DNA of 31,678 nucleotides from Verrucomicrobiota bacterium (GCA_023426435.1 JAFAAS010000006.1:1-31678), one strand, 5' to 3'; shown: positions 7,643 through 14,507, counted from the first letter of the stretch. Program-made: numbers and translations. Notes: generated from the sequence alone by a model not told the origin.

Positions 7643-7668
7643 GCGCGGTGGGGGCACCGCGCCTCCAT
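7643..7668 (+). repeat. GCGCGGTGGGGGCACCGCGC repeat
   Basis: Short stem GCGCGGTG/CACCGCGC around GGGG, then CTCCAT. Identical over 26 bases to 9968-9993 and close to 21780-21805, which is inside a gene. All three share orientation. Confidence 0.8.
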
Positions 7669-7693
7669 TAGCGGTTCGATCGACGACGCGGGT

Positions 7694-8371
7694 TTAGCGG
7701 GCGCCGGGGAGGAGGCCTTTCATGAGGCCGCCGAGGTTGAACTGTTGGTAGCCGGCGGGGATTTCGAAGAGCGAGTCGGGCTGGGAGCCTTTGTCGATGG
7801 AGACGGCCTCCATGCGGAATTCCTCCTTGCCCTTCTTGTTTACGGACACGACGCGGAGCGGGAAGAAGTTGCCGCCTTTGAGGGCTTGTTCCCAGCCGGG
7901 TCCGGAGGATTTTTTGCGGGACATGGGATTGCCGGCGGAGATGCCGGCGAAAGTGCCGAGTTCGTCGGTGGCCCAGATTTCGGTGGTGGTGCCTTTGTCG
8001 CGGGAAATGTATTTGGTGCAATCGTAGCCGAGGATTTGGGCGGTCTCGGTGGTTTTCTCGAGGGAGCCGGCGTGTTCGGCGGCGACATCGGCGACGTCGT
8101 CGATCGAGGAACTGAAATACATGTTCTGGCCGGGCATGAGGACGACGACCTCCTTTTTCGCGGAGTTCATGATCGTCGTCATGTTTTGGTTTTGATCGAG
8201 AGCGATGTCGGCGCGGACGAGACCGGGTTTGATGGAGTAATCGAGGTGGCGAGCGCCGCCGCGCGGCTCGGTCATTTTCATGCGGATCTTGCCTTCGAAG
8301 TCGGCGGCGTGGAGGACGGCGGGGGCGACGGCGAGAGAAGCGGAGAGGAGTAACGAGGGGAGGAGTTTCAT
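7694..8371 (-). CDS. DUF4412-domain exported protein
   Basis: A 225-residue protein from ATG 8371. The N-terminus MKLLPSLLLSASLAVAPAVL followed by HAADFEG is a signal peptide with a probable cleavage after HAA, so the protein is exported. The mature part (FEGKIRMKMTEPRGGARHLDYSIKPG, then MNSAKKEVVVLMPGQNMYF, then ILGYDCTKYI and ATDELGTFAGI) matches the DUF4412 pattern, a beta-rich fold related to LolA/LolB-like carriers. Biochemical role is unknown. A much longer open frame through the same end is a low-complexity extension and is rejected. It diverges from the YhcH-type gene across a long iterated repeat. Confidence 0.87.
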   Translation of the reverse strand: MKLLPSLLLSASLAVAPAVLHAADFEGKIRMKMTEPRGGARHLDYSIKPGLVRADIALDQNQNMTTIMNSAKKEVVVLMPGQNMYFSSSIDDVADVAAEHAGSLEKTTETAQILGYDCTKYISRDKGTTTEIWATDELGTFAGISAGNPMSRKKSSGPGWEQALKGGNFFPLRVVSVNKKGKEEFRMEAVSIDKGSQPDSLFEIPAGYQQFNLGGLMKGLLPGAR

Positions 8372-8439
8372 GGCGGAAAGGAAGGAATGTAGATGTGAGG
8401 CGGGTGCAAACGGGGGAAGGGTGAGGCGGGGGTGGGGGC

Positions 8440-8526
8440 GTGCTCGTGATCGTGATCGTGCTCGTGATCGACGGGGGCGACGGAGGAAAGGCCGAGCACG
8501 ATTACGAGCACGAGTCACGAGCACGA
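8440..8526. repeat. CGAGCACGA/TCGTGATCG iterated inverted repeat
   Basis: The left arm (8440-8470) iterates CTCGTGATCGTG. The right arm (8493-8526) iterates CGAGCACGA and is its approximate reverse complement, giving an 87-base hairpin. It fills much of the divergent gap between the DUF4412 and YhcH-type genes. Confidence 0.75.
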
Positions 8527-8584
8527 TCTCTTGGGGCCGGTTCGGCGCTTGCCAGCGCGGGGGTGGAAAGGTGCAGTGCGGGGC

Positions 8585-9088
8585 ATGGCACTTTTGGGCG
8601 CGATCGAGACCTTGAAGCAGCAGGTGTATCCGCGGGAGCGATTCGCGGCGACGTGGTCGTATTTGGAGGAATTGTTTGCGCCGGGATCGGCCGCGGCGGA
8701 GCGGATGCGGGCGATGGCGGTCGGAGAGACGAAGCGGGTGGAGTTGAGCGGAGGGGCGTTTGCGCTGGAGCAGGTTTATTGGACGAAGATGAGGCCCGAG
8801 GGATTTTTTGAATCGCATCGAAAGTTCATCGACGTGCAGGTGATTTTCGAAGGCGAGGAGAGGATGGAAGTGGTGGATGTTTCGCGGGTGACGGTGCGCG
8901 AGGCGTATCGGGAGGAGCGGGATCTGGTGGTGTATGAGGATTTCAAGGACGCGTCGGTGCTGGCGTTGGCGGCGGGGGATGCGGCGGTGTTTTTTCCGGC
9001 CGATGTGCATATGCCGGGGCTGCGCGATGCGGGCGGGGAGGCGCGGCTGGTGCGGAAGACGGTGGTGAAAGTGCCGGTGGTCGGATGA
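8585..9088 (+). CDS. YhcH/YjgK/YiaL-family protein (DUF386)
   Basis: A 167-residue cytoplasmic cupin-like protein of the family that includes EbgC and YiaL, linked to sugar anomer or sugar-acid metabolism. The signature runs through VELSGGAFALEQVYWTKMRP, then GFFESHRKFIDVQVIFEGEE, AAVFFPADVHMPGL and RKTVVKVPV. The His residues of ESHRKFIDVQ and of DVHMPG are likely metal ligands. The ATG at 8585 starts MALLGAIETLKQQ; an upstream start at 8531 adds low-complexity sequence and is rejected. Its TGA overlaps the rlmJ ATG (9085-9088), implying coupled translation, although no functional link between the two is evident. Confidence 0.9.
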   Translation: MALLGAIETLKQQVYPRERFAATWSYLEELFAPGSAAAERMRAMAVGETKRVELSGGAFALEQVYWTKMRPEGFFESHRKFIDVQVIFEGEERMEVVDVSRVTVREAYREERDLVVYEDFKDASVLALAAGDAAVFFPADVHMPGLRDAGGEARLVRKTVVKVPVVG

Positions 9089-9954
9089 ATTACCGGCATC
9101 GGTTTCACGCGGGAAATTTCGCGGACGTGATGAAACACGTGCTGCTGGTGCAGCTCGTGCGGGCGATGCAGCGGAAGGAGAAGGGGTTTTTCTTTTTGGA
9201 TACGCACGCGGGGCGCGGGGCGTATGATCTGGCGGCGGCGGCGAGAGGGGATTCGCTGGAGCGGGCGCCGGAGTGGCCGGGTGGGATCGGGAAGCTTTGG
9301 GCGCAGGATGGGCTTTCGGAATCGTTGAGGGAGTATCGGGAGATCGTGCGGAGTTTCGACGCCGAGAATGGCGGGACGGGCGACGAGCCGAGGTTTTATC
9401 CGGGCTCGCCGGCGATTGCGCGGGCGTTGATGCGGGTGCAGGATCGAGTGGCGTTGTGTGAGAAGCAGCCGGAGGAGTTTGCGGCGTTGGAGGAGCGGTT
9501 TCGTTTCGCGCCGCGGACGGTGGTGCGCGAGATGGACGGCTATGCGGCGGTGCGAGCGATGCTGCCGCCGCTGGAGCGGCGGGCGCTGGTGTTGATCGAT
9601 CCGCCGTTTGAAGCGATCGATGAATTTGCGCGAGTGGCGGAGACGATTCGCGAAGGGCTGGCGCGGTTGGCGCAAGGCGTATTCGCGGTGTGGTATCCGC
9701 TGACGGAGCGGGCGCGGATCGAAACGTTTTTTGCGGAGCTGCGGACGCTGGAGCTGCCGCCGACGGTGACGGTGGAGATGACGGTCGTGGACGAAGGCGC
9801 GGGGTTGAAGATGCGCGGGTGCGGCGTGCTGGTGGTGAATCCGCCGTGGAAGTTCGCGGAGGAGGCAGAAGGGGCGGCGAAGGAATTGTCGCGGGTGTTG
9901 GCGGTAGGGGCGGGCGGCGGAGCGCGCGTGGAGTGGTTGGTGGCGGAAAGGTGA
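9085..9954 (+). CDS. rlmJ: 23S rRNA (adenine(2030)-N6)-methyltransferase RlmJ
   Basis: Methylates A2030 of 23S rRNA using SAM. The 289-residue product has the invariant N-terminal signature MNYRHRFHAGNFADVMKH, the SAM loop DTHAGRGAYD (39-48) and the catalytic LIDPPFE motif (170-176). Length matches the family. ATG 9085 overlaps the preceding TGA. Third positions are strongly G-ending (GCG, CTG, GTG, CGG), the opposite of minus-strand genes in the window. A repeat and a minus-strand terminator follow its stop. Confidence 0.95.
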   Translation: MNYRHRFHAGNFADVMKHVLLVQLVRAMQRKEKGFFFLDTHAGRGAYDLAAAARGDSLERAPEWPGGIGKLWAQDGLSESLREYREIVRSFDAENGGTGDEPRFYPGSPAIARALMRVQDRVALCEKQPEEFAALEERFRFAPRTVVREMDGYAAVRAMLPPLERRALVLIDPPFEAIDEFARVAETIREGLARLAQGVFAVWYPLTERARIETFFAELRTLELPPTVTVEMTVVDEGAGLKMRGCGVLVVNPPWKFAEEAEGAAKELSRVLAVGAGGGARVEWLVAER

Positions 9955-9967
9955 GGGGGGCTGAATT

Positions 9968-9993
9968 GCGCGGTGGGGGCACCGCGCCTCCAT
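9968..9993 (+). repeat. GCGCGGTGGGGGCACCGCGC repeat, second copy
   Basis: Identical to 7643-7668. Preceded by GAATT, as is the copy at 21780. Located just 3' of rlmJ. Confidence 0.8.
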
Positions 9994-10002
9994 TTGAGGG
10001 CG

Positions 10003-10036
10003 GAAAAGAAAACGGCCCCGATTGCTCGGGGCCGTT
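10003..10036 (-). terminator. Rho-independent terminator of the 64-residue gene
   Basis: Perfect 10-bp stem AACGGCCCCG/CGGGGCCGTT (10011-10036). Read on the minus strand it is followed by TTTTCTTTT. It lies 27 bases past the stop at 10063. Confidence 0.85.
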
Positions 10037-10062
10037 GAAAGGTTGAACTCGGAGGAGCTCGG

Positions 10063-10257
10063 TCAGCCTAGAAGCGCATCGGGCTTCCGGACCGCCCGGG
10101 CGAGTTCCGCGAGATCGGCGACCGGCGGGACTACGTTGAGGGGCGGGGCTTTGAAGACGGGACGATTCCACTGGATCTCATCGCGGTTCAAAATCCGGAC
10201 AATCGCCGTCGGCGCCTCGGGAGGCTGCGCATCGTTGATTGGAACGGCAAAGGGCAT
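10063..10257 (-). CDS. Uncharacterised 64-residue protein
   Basis: Not recognised. The product begins MPFAVPINDAQPPEAPTAIV and is rich in Pro and hydrophobic residues, with no Cys and no membrane segment. The main support is context: a strong terminator on the same strand begins 27 bases after its stop, and a second one separates it from the hsp20 gene upstream, so it looks like an independent short transcription unit. The + strand is not unusually G-rich here, unlike most of the window. Confidence 0.6.
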   Translation of the reverse strand: MPFAVPINDAQPPEAPTAIVRILNRDEIQWNRPVFKAPPLNVVPPVADLAELARAVRKPDALLG

Positions 10258-10359
10258 GACGGGTAGGGGTGACCTTAACTTCGGAACAATGTGCCAACGA
10301 CCTTAGGAAAAACTTCCGCGTCGGTTGGCGTGAGCGCGGGAGTGAGGTTGAACAAGAGA

Positions 10360-10394
10360 GAGGAAGCGCGGAGATGGAACTGACGCGCTTCCTC
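10360..10394 (-). terminator. Hairpin terminator downstream of hsp20
   Basis: Perfect 11-bp stem GAGGAAGCGCG/CGCGCTTCCTC starting 8 bases after the hsp20 stop, followed on the minus strand by TCTCTTGTT. The U-rich tail is modest. Confidence 0.65.
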
Positions 10395-10402
10395 CTCGTT
10401 GG

Positions 10403-10801
10403 TTACGCGACGCGTCGCGCGAGGAGCGGATCCTCGGCGCTCAGCCGTTTCGGCAACACCACCGTGAGCACGCCGTCGTTGATTTCGGCGTGCAGCGCGG
10501 GGTAGTCGAAACCGTGTCCCAGGCGGAGGCGCAGCTGGTAATCGCGCTGGGCGGTTTCCAGGTGAAGCGCCTCCCAGTTGACGCGCACGAAATGAGGTTT
10601 GCGGGCGGTGACGGTGAGGTCGGGCCCGCGCGCTTCGATCTCGACGCCCGCGGCCTCGACGCCCGGGACGTAGACCGTGAGGTGCACGGCTCCGGGCTGC
10701 TCGCGGCAATCGTAGCTCGGCTGGCGGAAGGCGCGATGCGCTGTATCCGAACGGCGAGGACGACGGCGGGCGGGACGGCTGGTTTCGATGATCGTATGCA
10801 T
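10403..10801 (-). CDS. Hsp20/alpha-crystallin small heat-shock protein
   Basis: A 132-residue chaperone. A basic N-terminal arm (about 1-25) leads to an alpha-crystallin domain: PGAVHLTVYVPGVEAAGVEI, then GPDLTVTARKP, LHLETAQRDYQLRLRLGHGF and HAEINDGVLTVVLPKR. The last segment is the family's A-x-x-x-N-G-V-L signature in the form HAEINDGVLTVVLPK. Such proteins hold unfolding clients as oligomers. The C-terminal tail SAEDPLLARRVA is short; an I-x-I/V motif is not obvious. The ATG at 10801 opens MHTIIETSRPARRRPRR. No CIRCE element is seen upstream. Its composition lacks the strong strand skew of surrounding genes. Confidence 0.88.
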   Translation of the reverse strand: MHTIIETSRPARRRPRRSDTAHRAFRQPSYDCREQPGAVHLTVYVPGVEAAGVEIEARGPDLTVTARKPHFVRVNWEALHLETAQRDYQLRLRLGHGFDYPALHAEINDGVLTVVLPKRLSAEDPLLARRVA

Positions 10802-11039
10802 GGGAAGAAATCGGTGGAGGCGTTGAAGGTAAAAACGAGGATGGGCCTCGGGGCTTGGGGCCGCCGGGCTTCAGGTATTGGTTCTAAACTGGGTCCGTTA
10901 AACGGAACGTTTAGGCCTGAGAGCCCGGGCCGGCCTGATGTTGTTTGCTCCAATATTGAGCGACCGAACACATCTGGGCGCGGCAAGAGCGTGCGACGGC
11001 CTTCGTAAACGAAGCGCCGGCGGAGCCGCGGAGATGTTT
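10802..11039. other. Gap between hsp20 and the Cys-rich ORF
   Basis: No convincing gene. It must hold the hsp20 promoter (minus strand) and that of the ORF at 11040. A small inverted repeat TAAACG-GAA-CGTTTA occurs at 10899-10913; it could be an operator but nothing supports a specific regulator. Confidence 0.4.
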
Positions 11040-11162
11040 ATGGTTAACGGTCATTGGAACGAGGATCACGGTGCACATTGCAGGCGGCGTGCCAAGTGCG
11101 AACTGGGATGTGTTTGTGAAGATTGCGTGACGCTGTATCGGCCGACAGCGTGCGTCGTATGA
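11040..11162 (+). CDS. Cys/His-rich 40-residue protein coupled to the MazG-like gene
   Basis: Not recognised. The ATG at 11040 follows GCGGAG at a good Shine-Dalgarno distance (an ATG at 11034 is in frame but too close to it). The product starts MVNGHWNEDHGAHCRRRAKC and has six Cys (14, 20, 24, 26, 29, 38) and three His (5, 10, 13). CELGCVCEDC is the densest part and suggests zinc or another metal. Its TGA at 11160-11162 overlaps the next gene's ATG (11159-11161), which argues for translation. Alternatively it may be only a leader peptide controlling the next gene. Confidence 0.55.
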   Translation: MVNGHWNEDHGAHCRRRAKCELGCVCEDCVTLYRPTACVV

Positions 11163-11524
11163 ACGATGCGACGACGACGGTGGCGGAGATGAAGGCGCGT
11201 GTGCTGGCGTTTGCGCGCGAGCGCGACTGGGAGCAGTTTCACACGCCGAAGAATTTGAGCATGGCGCTCGCGGCGGAGGCAGGAGAGCTGATGGAGCACT
11301 TTCTCTGGGGCACGTCGGAGCAGTCGCGTGCGATCGCCGAGAGCGAGGCGAAGCGGGGAAAGATCGCGGAGGAGCTGGCGGACGTGGTGATCTACGCGCT
11401 GGAGTTCGCGAATATCACGGGGCTCGATCTGGCGGCGTCGATCGAGGCGAAGATGGCAGCGAATGCCAAAAAGTATCCGGTGGAGAAAGCGCGCGGGCGG
11501 GCGGAGAAGTATACGGAGCTGTGA
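11159..11524 (+). CDS. MazG-like nucleotide pyrophosphohydrolase (dCTPase/RS21-C6 type)
   Basis: A 121-residue all-helical NTP pyrophosphohydrolase. The start MNDATTTVAEMKARVLAFAR leads to the metal-binding helices: NLSMALAAEAGELMEHFLW (E40-x-x-E43) and KIAEELADVVIYALEFAN (E71/E72 and D75). These fit the family's ExxE...ExxD set. Family members cleave non-canonical or surplus (d)NTPs to (d)NMP and pyrophosphate. The size and WEQFHTPKNL segment resemble the dCTP pyrophosphatase/RS21-C6 branch. The start at 11159 overlaps the stop of the Cys-rich ORF; an earlier in-frame start at 11123 is not needed. Confidence 0.92.
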   Translation: MNDATTTVAEMKARVLAFARERDWEQFHTPKNLSMALAAEAGELMEHFLWGTSEQSRAIAESEAKRGKIAEELADVVIYALEFANITGLDLAASIEAKMAANAKKYPVEKARGRAEKYTEL

Positions 11525-11566
11525 GGCGCCTCTGTAGTGGGAAATTGGAGACGCGGGCGGCGCGAC

Positions 11567-11597
11567 GGCGGGGTGGGAAGTTCCCGCCCTGCGACCG
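11567..11597 (+). repeat. Stem-loop with GCCCTGCG tail
   Basis: Degenerate copy of the GGCGGGGT...CCCGCCCT family in the convergent gap between the MazG-like gene and the FmdB-like gene. Confidence 0.5.
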
Positions 11598-11599
11598 GA

Positions 11600-11857
11600 T
11601 CACGGGAGGGGGATGGCGGGCGGGCGATGACAGCCGCAGCCGGGAGCGCAGCCGCCGGACGAAGCGGTGGGGGCAGGGGAGGAGCTCGAGGCACGCTGGG
11701 CGACGAAACCGTAGCCACCGGTAATGACGCGGCGGACGGGGTCGCCGGTTTCGGGGTCGCGGGTGAGCGGGGCGTCGTTCATCGATTGACGCACTTCGAA
11801 GCGACGGGGTTCGGAGCCGGGTTGTTGCGGAATGGTTTCGTAGATGTAGGTGGCCAT
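11600..11857 (-). CDS. FmdB-like protein lacking the zinc-ribbon cysteines
   Basis: An 85-residue protein that aligns by eye with FmdB-family zinc ribbons: MATYIYETIP at the MPTYEYRC position, RRFEVRQSMNDAPLTRDPET at the EFEEFQSMSDPPLTECPEC position, then GDPVRRVITGGYGF. Both CxxC knuckles are gone (ETIPQQ and DPETG instead). Cysteines appear only at the C-terminus (GGCAPGCGC). The fold may survive without zinc, or the terminal cysteines may bind metal. FmdB-type proteins are loosely annotated as regulators; function here is unknown. It diverges in sequence but not in position from typical short FmdB genes. Confidence 0.75.
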   Translation of the reverse strand: MATYIYETIPQQPGSEPRRFEVRQSMNDAPLTRDPETGDPVRRVITGGYGFVAQRASSSSPAPTASSGGCAPGCGCHRPPAIPLP

Positions 11858-11900
11858 TGCGGCGTGTGACCAAAAGAAGAAGGTGATGAAGAGATCGGAC

Positions 11901-11925
11901 GAAACGCTTACGCGTTCCGCTACGG
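11901..11925 (+). repeat. Short stem-loop with GCTACGG tail
   Basis: GAAACGC-TTAC-GCGTTCC arms (one mismatch) followed by GCTACGG, the same tail as the GGTCAGGTTGACC elements. Lies between the FmdB-like and tautomerase genes, just past the latter's stop. Confidence 0.5.
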
Positions 11926-11926
11926 G

Positions 11927-12271
11927 TTAAAAGACGTCGCCTTTCCAGCCCCACTTGTCGCCCTCGAGGTCGTGGAAGGTGACGTAGATGCGCTCGTTGG
12001 AGATGCCAAGATGCTCGTGGAGGAGTTTGGAGAGAGCTTCGCTGAGTTTGCGGGTTTTGCCGGTGGGGAGTCCGATGCTTTTGAGCTCGAGAAATGCGGC
12101 GGGATCGTCCGTGCCGGCGAAGAACATGGGAGTGTCGGGTTCCAGCGCGATCATCACGTAGGACTCGGGTTTATCGAGTTCGCGGGCGAGAACGGACGAG
12201 GCGGAGCGGAGGATGGCGTCTTCGGCTTTTTCGGTGAGCGGAAGATTGGTCTGGATGTTGAGGTAGGGCAT
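11927..12271 (-). CDS. MIF/phenylpyruvate tautomerase-like protein
   Basis: A 114-residue member of the tautomerase superfamily (MIF branch). The start MPYLNIQTNLPL leaves Pro2 as N-terminal residue after Met removal, the catalytic base of the family. Conserved parts are DKPESYVMIALEPDTPMFFAGT, LELKSIGLP and LHEHLGISNERIYVTFHDL. The enzyme would be a cytoplasmic trimer; physiological substrate unknown. It lies 85 bases downstream of mogA on the same strand. Confidence 0.9.
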   Translation of the reverse strand: MPYLNIQTNLPLTEKAEDAILRSASSVLARELDKPESYVMIALEPDTPMFFAGTDDPAAFLELKSIGLPTGKTRKLSEALSKLLHEHLGISNERIYVTFHDLEGDKWGWKGDVF

Positions 12272-12355
12272 GGCTCGCGTCGGTTGAGGTTGGGCGCTGG
12301 AGGCGCAACCATGTTCGGTTTTGCGGAGCTTGCAACGAGCTGGCGGAACGCGGCG

Positions 12356-12880
12356 CTACCGGGGGCGGAAGGCCTTCATGGCGGAGTCGTTGGTTTCGAG
12401 GCGGGGACCGCCGATGAGGTCGATGCAATAAGGGATCGCGGGGAAGACGGCTTCGAGGTTTTCGCGAATGGCTTTGGGGCGGCCGGGGAGGTTGACGATG
12501 AGCGTCCGACCGCGGATGCCGGCGGTTTGGCGGGAGAGGATGGCGGTGGGAACGTAGCGGAGGGACGTGGCGCGCATGAGCTCGCCGAAGCCAGGTAGTG
12601 GTTTTTCGACTACGGCGAGGGTGGCTTCGGGGGTGACGTCGCGCGGAGCGGGACCGGTGCCGCCGGTGGTGACGACGAGGGCGCATTGGGATTCGTCGGC
12701 CATGCGGCGGAGTTCGGTTTCGATGACCGTGCGGTCGTCGGGGATGATCTTGTAGTCGGGCTCGAAAGGCGTCGTGAGCCATTCGCGAAGGAGGGCGAGG
12801 GCGGCCTGGCCGGGTTCGTCGGCGTAGATGCCGGCGGACGCGCGGTCGGAGATGTTGAGGATGCCGATGCGAACGGGCAT
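12356..12880 (-). CDS. mog: Molybdopterin adenylyltransferase (MogA type)
   Basis: Activates molybdopterin by adenylylation before molybdate insertion. The 174-residue protein has MPVRIGILNISDRASAGIY at the start, the MPT-binding TTGGTGPAPRDVTPEAT (71-87) and a C-terminal RGRTLIVNLPGRPKAIREN, all typical of MogA/MoaB-fold enzymes. The long insertion before TTGGTG fits MogA better than MoaB. No other molybdenum cofactor genes are in the window, so its partners must lie elsewhere. Confidence 0.92.
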   Translation of the reverse strand: MPVRIGILNISDRASAGIYADEPGQAALALLREWLTTPFEPDYKIIPDDRTVIETELRRMADESQCALVVTTGGTGPAPRDVTPEATLAVVEKPLPGFGELMRATSLRYVPTAILSRQTAGIRGRTLIVNLPGRPKAIRENLEAVFPAIPYCIDLIGGPRLETNDSAMKAFRPR

Positions 12881-12924
12881 GGGTGGACTGGATTTTACCG
12901 GAGGAAACGGAGGGAGCGGAGTTG

Positions 12925-12990
12925 ATCACAGAGGCACGGAGGCACAGAGAAGACGTGCTTGGGCTCTGGGGCTTCGTGCCGTTGTGGTTC
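12925..12990. repeat. Inverted-repeat element, CACAGAGGCAC family
   Basis: ATCACAGAGGCACGGAGGCA on the left and CTTCGTGCCGTTGTGGTTC on the right form an imperfect hairpin. Its right end contributes two bases of the gluQ stop codon (12989-12991). Confidence 0.65.
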
Positions 12991-13822
12991 AGATTTCAAG
13001 CGTGAGGCGAGCGATGAGTTGCGAGGGGTTTTCGCCTTGGGCGCGGAGGGTGCGGAGGGCGAGGGAGTCGTGGCGTTTGGCGAGCCGCTGGCCGGCGGCG
13101 TCGGTGACGAGCGGGCAGTGAAAAAATGCGGGAGCAGGAACACCGAGGGCGCGGAAGAGGAGGAGTTGGCGGAACGTGGATTTGATGAGGTCGGCGCCGC
13201 GGACGACCTCGGTGATGTGGAGATCGGCGTCGTCGACGGCGCAGGCGAGTTGGTAGCTGGGGACGTCGTCTTTGCGCCAGACGAGGAAGTCGCCGAAGTC
13301 GCGGCCGGCGATGGCGCGTTGCGGGCCGAAGTGGAGATCGTGGAAGACGAGCTCTTCGTCGTCGGGGACGCGGAAGCGCCAGTTGGTCTCGATGCGATCG
13401 GCGAGTGGTGGGAGCGGGGTGTGGGGAGGAGGACGGAAGGATTTGGGATAGATCGGTTCGTCGTCGAAATGCGGGGCGCCGGCGGCTTCGGCGACGTCGC
13501 GGCGAGAACGCGCGCAGGGGAAGATGAGTCCGGCGGCGTGGAGGCGGGCGAGTGCGGCGCGGTAGAGCGGGAGGCGTTGGCTTTGAGAGAAGAGGGGGCC
13601 GTCCCAGCCGACGCCGAGCCAGTGGAGATCTTCCTGGAAAGCGGTGACGAACTCGGGCCGGCAGCGGGAGGCGTCGAGGTCGTCGTTGCGGAGGACGAGC
13701 GTGCCGTGCGCGGCGCGGGCGCGTTGGTGGGCGATCCAGAATGTGCGCGCGTGACCGAGGTGAAGGTAGCCGGTGGGTGAAGGGGCGAGGCGGCCGCGAT
13801 AGTTGGAGGAGCAATCAACCAC
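12989..13822 (-). CDS. gluQ: Glutamyl-Q tRNA(Asp) synthetase
   Basis: Attaches glutamate to queuosine of tRNA(Asp); a truncated GluRS lacking the anticodon-binding domain, here 277 residues as expected. The class I signature is RLAPSPTGYLHLGHA (HLGH, 21-24) and the KMSKS-like loop is LAKRHDSLAL (248-256). DDVPSYQLACAVDDADLHIT and VVRGADLIKSTFRQ are typical. The zinc-site cysteines are reduced to FPCARSR. The only suitable start is GTG 13822, which lies inside the left arm of a CACGAATG hairpin, so the repeat supplies its start codon. The stop overlaps a second repeat family. Confidence 0.92.
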   Translation of the reverse strand: MVDCSSNYRGRLAPSPTGYLHLGHARTFWIAHQRARAAHGTLVLRNDDLDASRCRPEFVTAFQEDLHWLGVGWDGPLFSQSQRLPLYRAALARLHAAGLIFPCARSRRDVAEAAGAPHFDDEPIYPKSFRPPPHTPLPPLADRIETNWRFRVPDDEELVFHDLHFGPQRAIAGRDFGDFLVWRKDDVPSYQLACAVDDADLHITEVVRGADLIKSTFRQLLLFRALGVPAPAFFHCPLVTDAAGQRLAKRHDSLALRTLRAQGENPSQLIARLTLEI

Positions 13823-13898
13823 GAATGAACACGAATGAACACGAATGCTGAGGCAGAACAGTGCTTTTATTCGTGTGAATTCGTGTTCATTCGTGGTT
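13817..13898. repeat. Large CACGAATGAA hairpin element
   Basis: The left arm (13817-13847) has three CACGAATG(AA) units. The right arm (13869-13898) is its reverse complement over 30 bases with two mismatches; the loop is 21 bases. It fills the divergent gap between gluQ and the LOG gene and contains the gluQ GTG start. Confidence 0.85.
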
Positions 13899-13909
13899 TC
13901 TCAGAAATC

Positions 13910-14491
13910 ATGAACAAGCTTTTGTGCGTTTACTGTGCGTCGAGCGATCGGATCGATCCGAAGTATTTCGCGGCGGCGGACGCGTTGGGGGAGGCGATGG
14001 TGAAAGGTGGGTGGGGGCTGGTTTACGGAGGAGGAAAAACGGGATTGATGGGAGCGATGGCGCGGGCGGTGAAGACGCGCGGAGGACGCGTGATTGGAGT
14101 GATTCCCGAGTTCATGAAGGTGAAGGAGCTCGCGTTCGATGAAGCGGACGAGTTGGTGACGGTCGTGACGATGCGGGAGCGAAAGCTGCTGATGGAGTCG
14201 CGCGCGGAGGCGTTTGTGGCGCTGCCCGGCGGTTTCGGGACGCTCGAGGAGATCATGGAGATCCTGACGCTGCGGCAACTCGACGTGGTGAAGAAGCCGT
14301 GCGTGTTTTTGAACCAGGACGGGTTTTACGATCCGCTGTTCGTGTTGTTCGAGACGATGCTGAAGGAGAGATTCTTCAAGCCGTCGAACATGGAGCTGTT
14401 TCGGGTGGCGGCGACGGTGGACGAAGTGTTCGCGAAGATCGAAGAAGGGGCGGCGGCGAAGGCGGAATCGAAGTGGTTTGAGACGCGGTAG
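13910..14491 (+). CDS. LOG-family protein (cytokinin riboside 5'-monophosphate phosphoribohydrolase type)
   Basis: A 193-residue Rossmann-fold protein. MNKLLCVYCASSDRIDPKYF, VYGGGKTGLMG (38-48), the MRERK segment (88-92) and PGGFGTLEE (106-114) are the LOG signatures. The family hydrolyses N6-modified AMP to base and ribose 5-phosphate, and some members act on plain nucleotides. ATG 13910 follows the repeat hairpin closely. A start at 13835 would translate the repeat (MNTNAEAEQCFYS...) and is rejected. The second Nudix gene follows after 16 bases, so the two are likely an operon. Confidence 0.93.
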   Translation: MNKLLCVYCASSDRIDPKYFAAADALGEAMVKGGWGLVYGGGKTGLMGAMARAVKTRGGRVIGVIPEFMKVKELAFDEADELVTVVTMRERKLLMESRAEAFVALPGGFGTLEEIMEILTLRQLDVVKKPCVFLNQDGFYDPLFVLFETMLKERFFKPSNMELFRVAATVDEVFAKIEEGAAAKAESKWFETR

Positions 14492-14507
14492 GCGGGAAGG
14501 AAGGACG

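Noticed and set aside
8776..9993. 405-codon minus frame beginning MEARCPHRAI
   Set aside because: Its start lies in a repeat (9968-9993) and the rest is antisense to rlmJ.
8372..10171. 825-codon minus frame extending upstream of the DUF4412 gene
   Set aside because: The N-terminal 600 residues are Pro/Arg/Ser-rich and overlap rlmJ and the YhcH-type gene; only the part from ATG 8371 is real.
10262..10300. Sigma-54-like promoter (TTGGCAC on the minus strand) for the 64-residue gene
   Set aside because: The -24 half is good but the -12 half lacks GC at the required spacing.
10899..10913. TAAACG-GAA-CGTTTA as a heat-shock operator for hsp20
   Set aside because: Too short and not like CIRCE or another known operator; could be chance.
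13817..13898. CRISPR-like array
   Set aside because: Units are 10 bases without spacers and the structure is one inverted repeat; no cas genes in the window.
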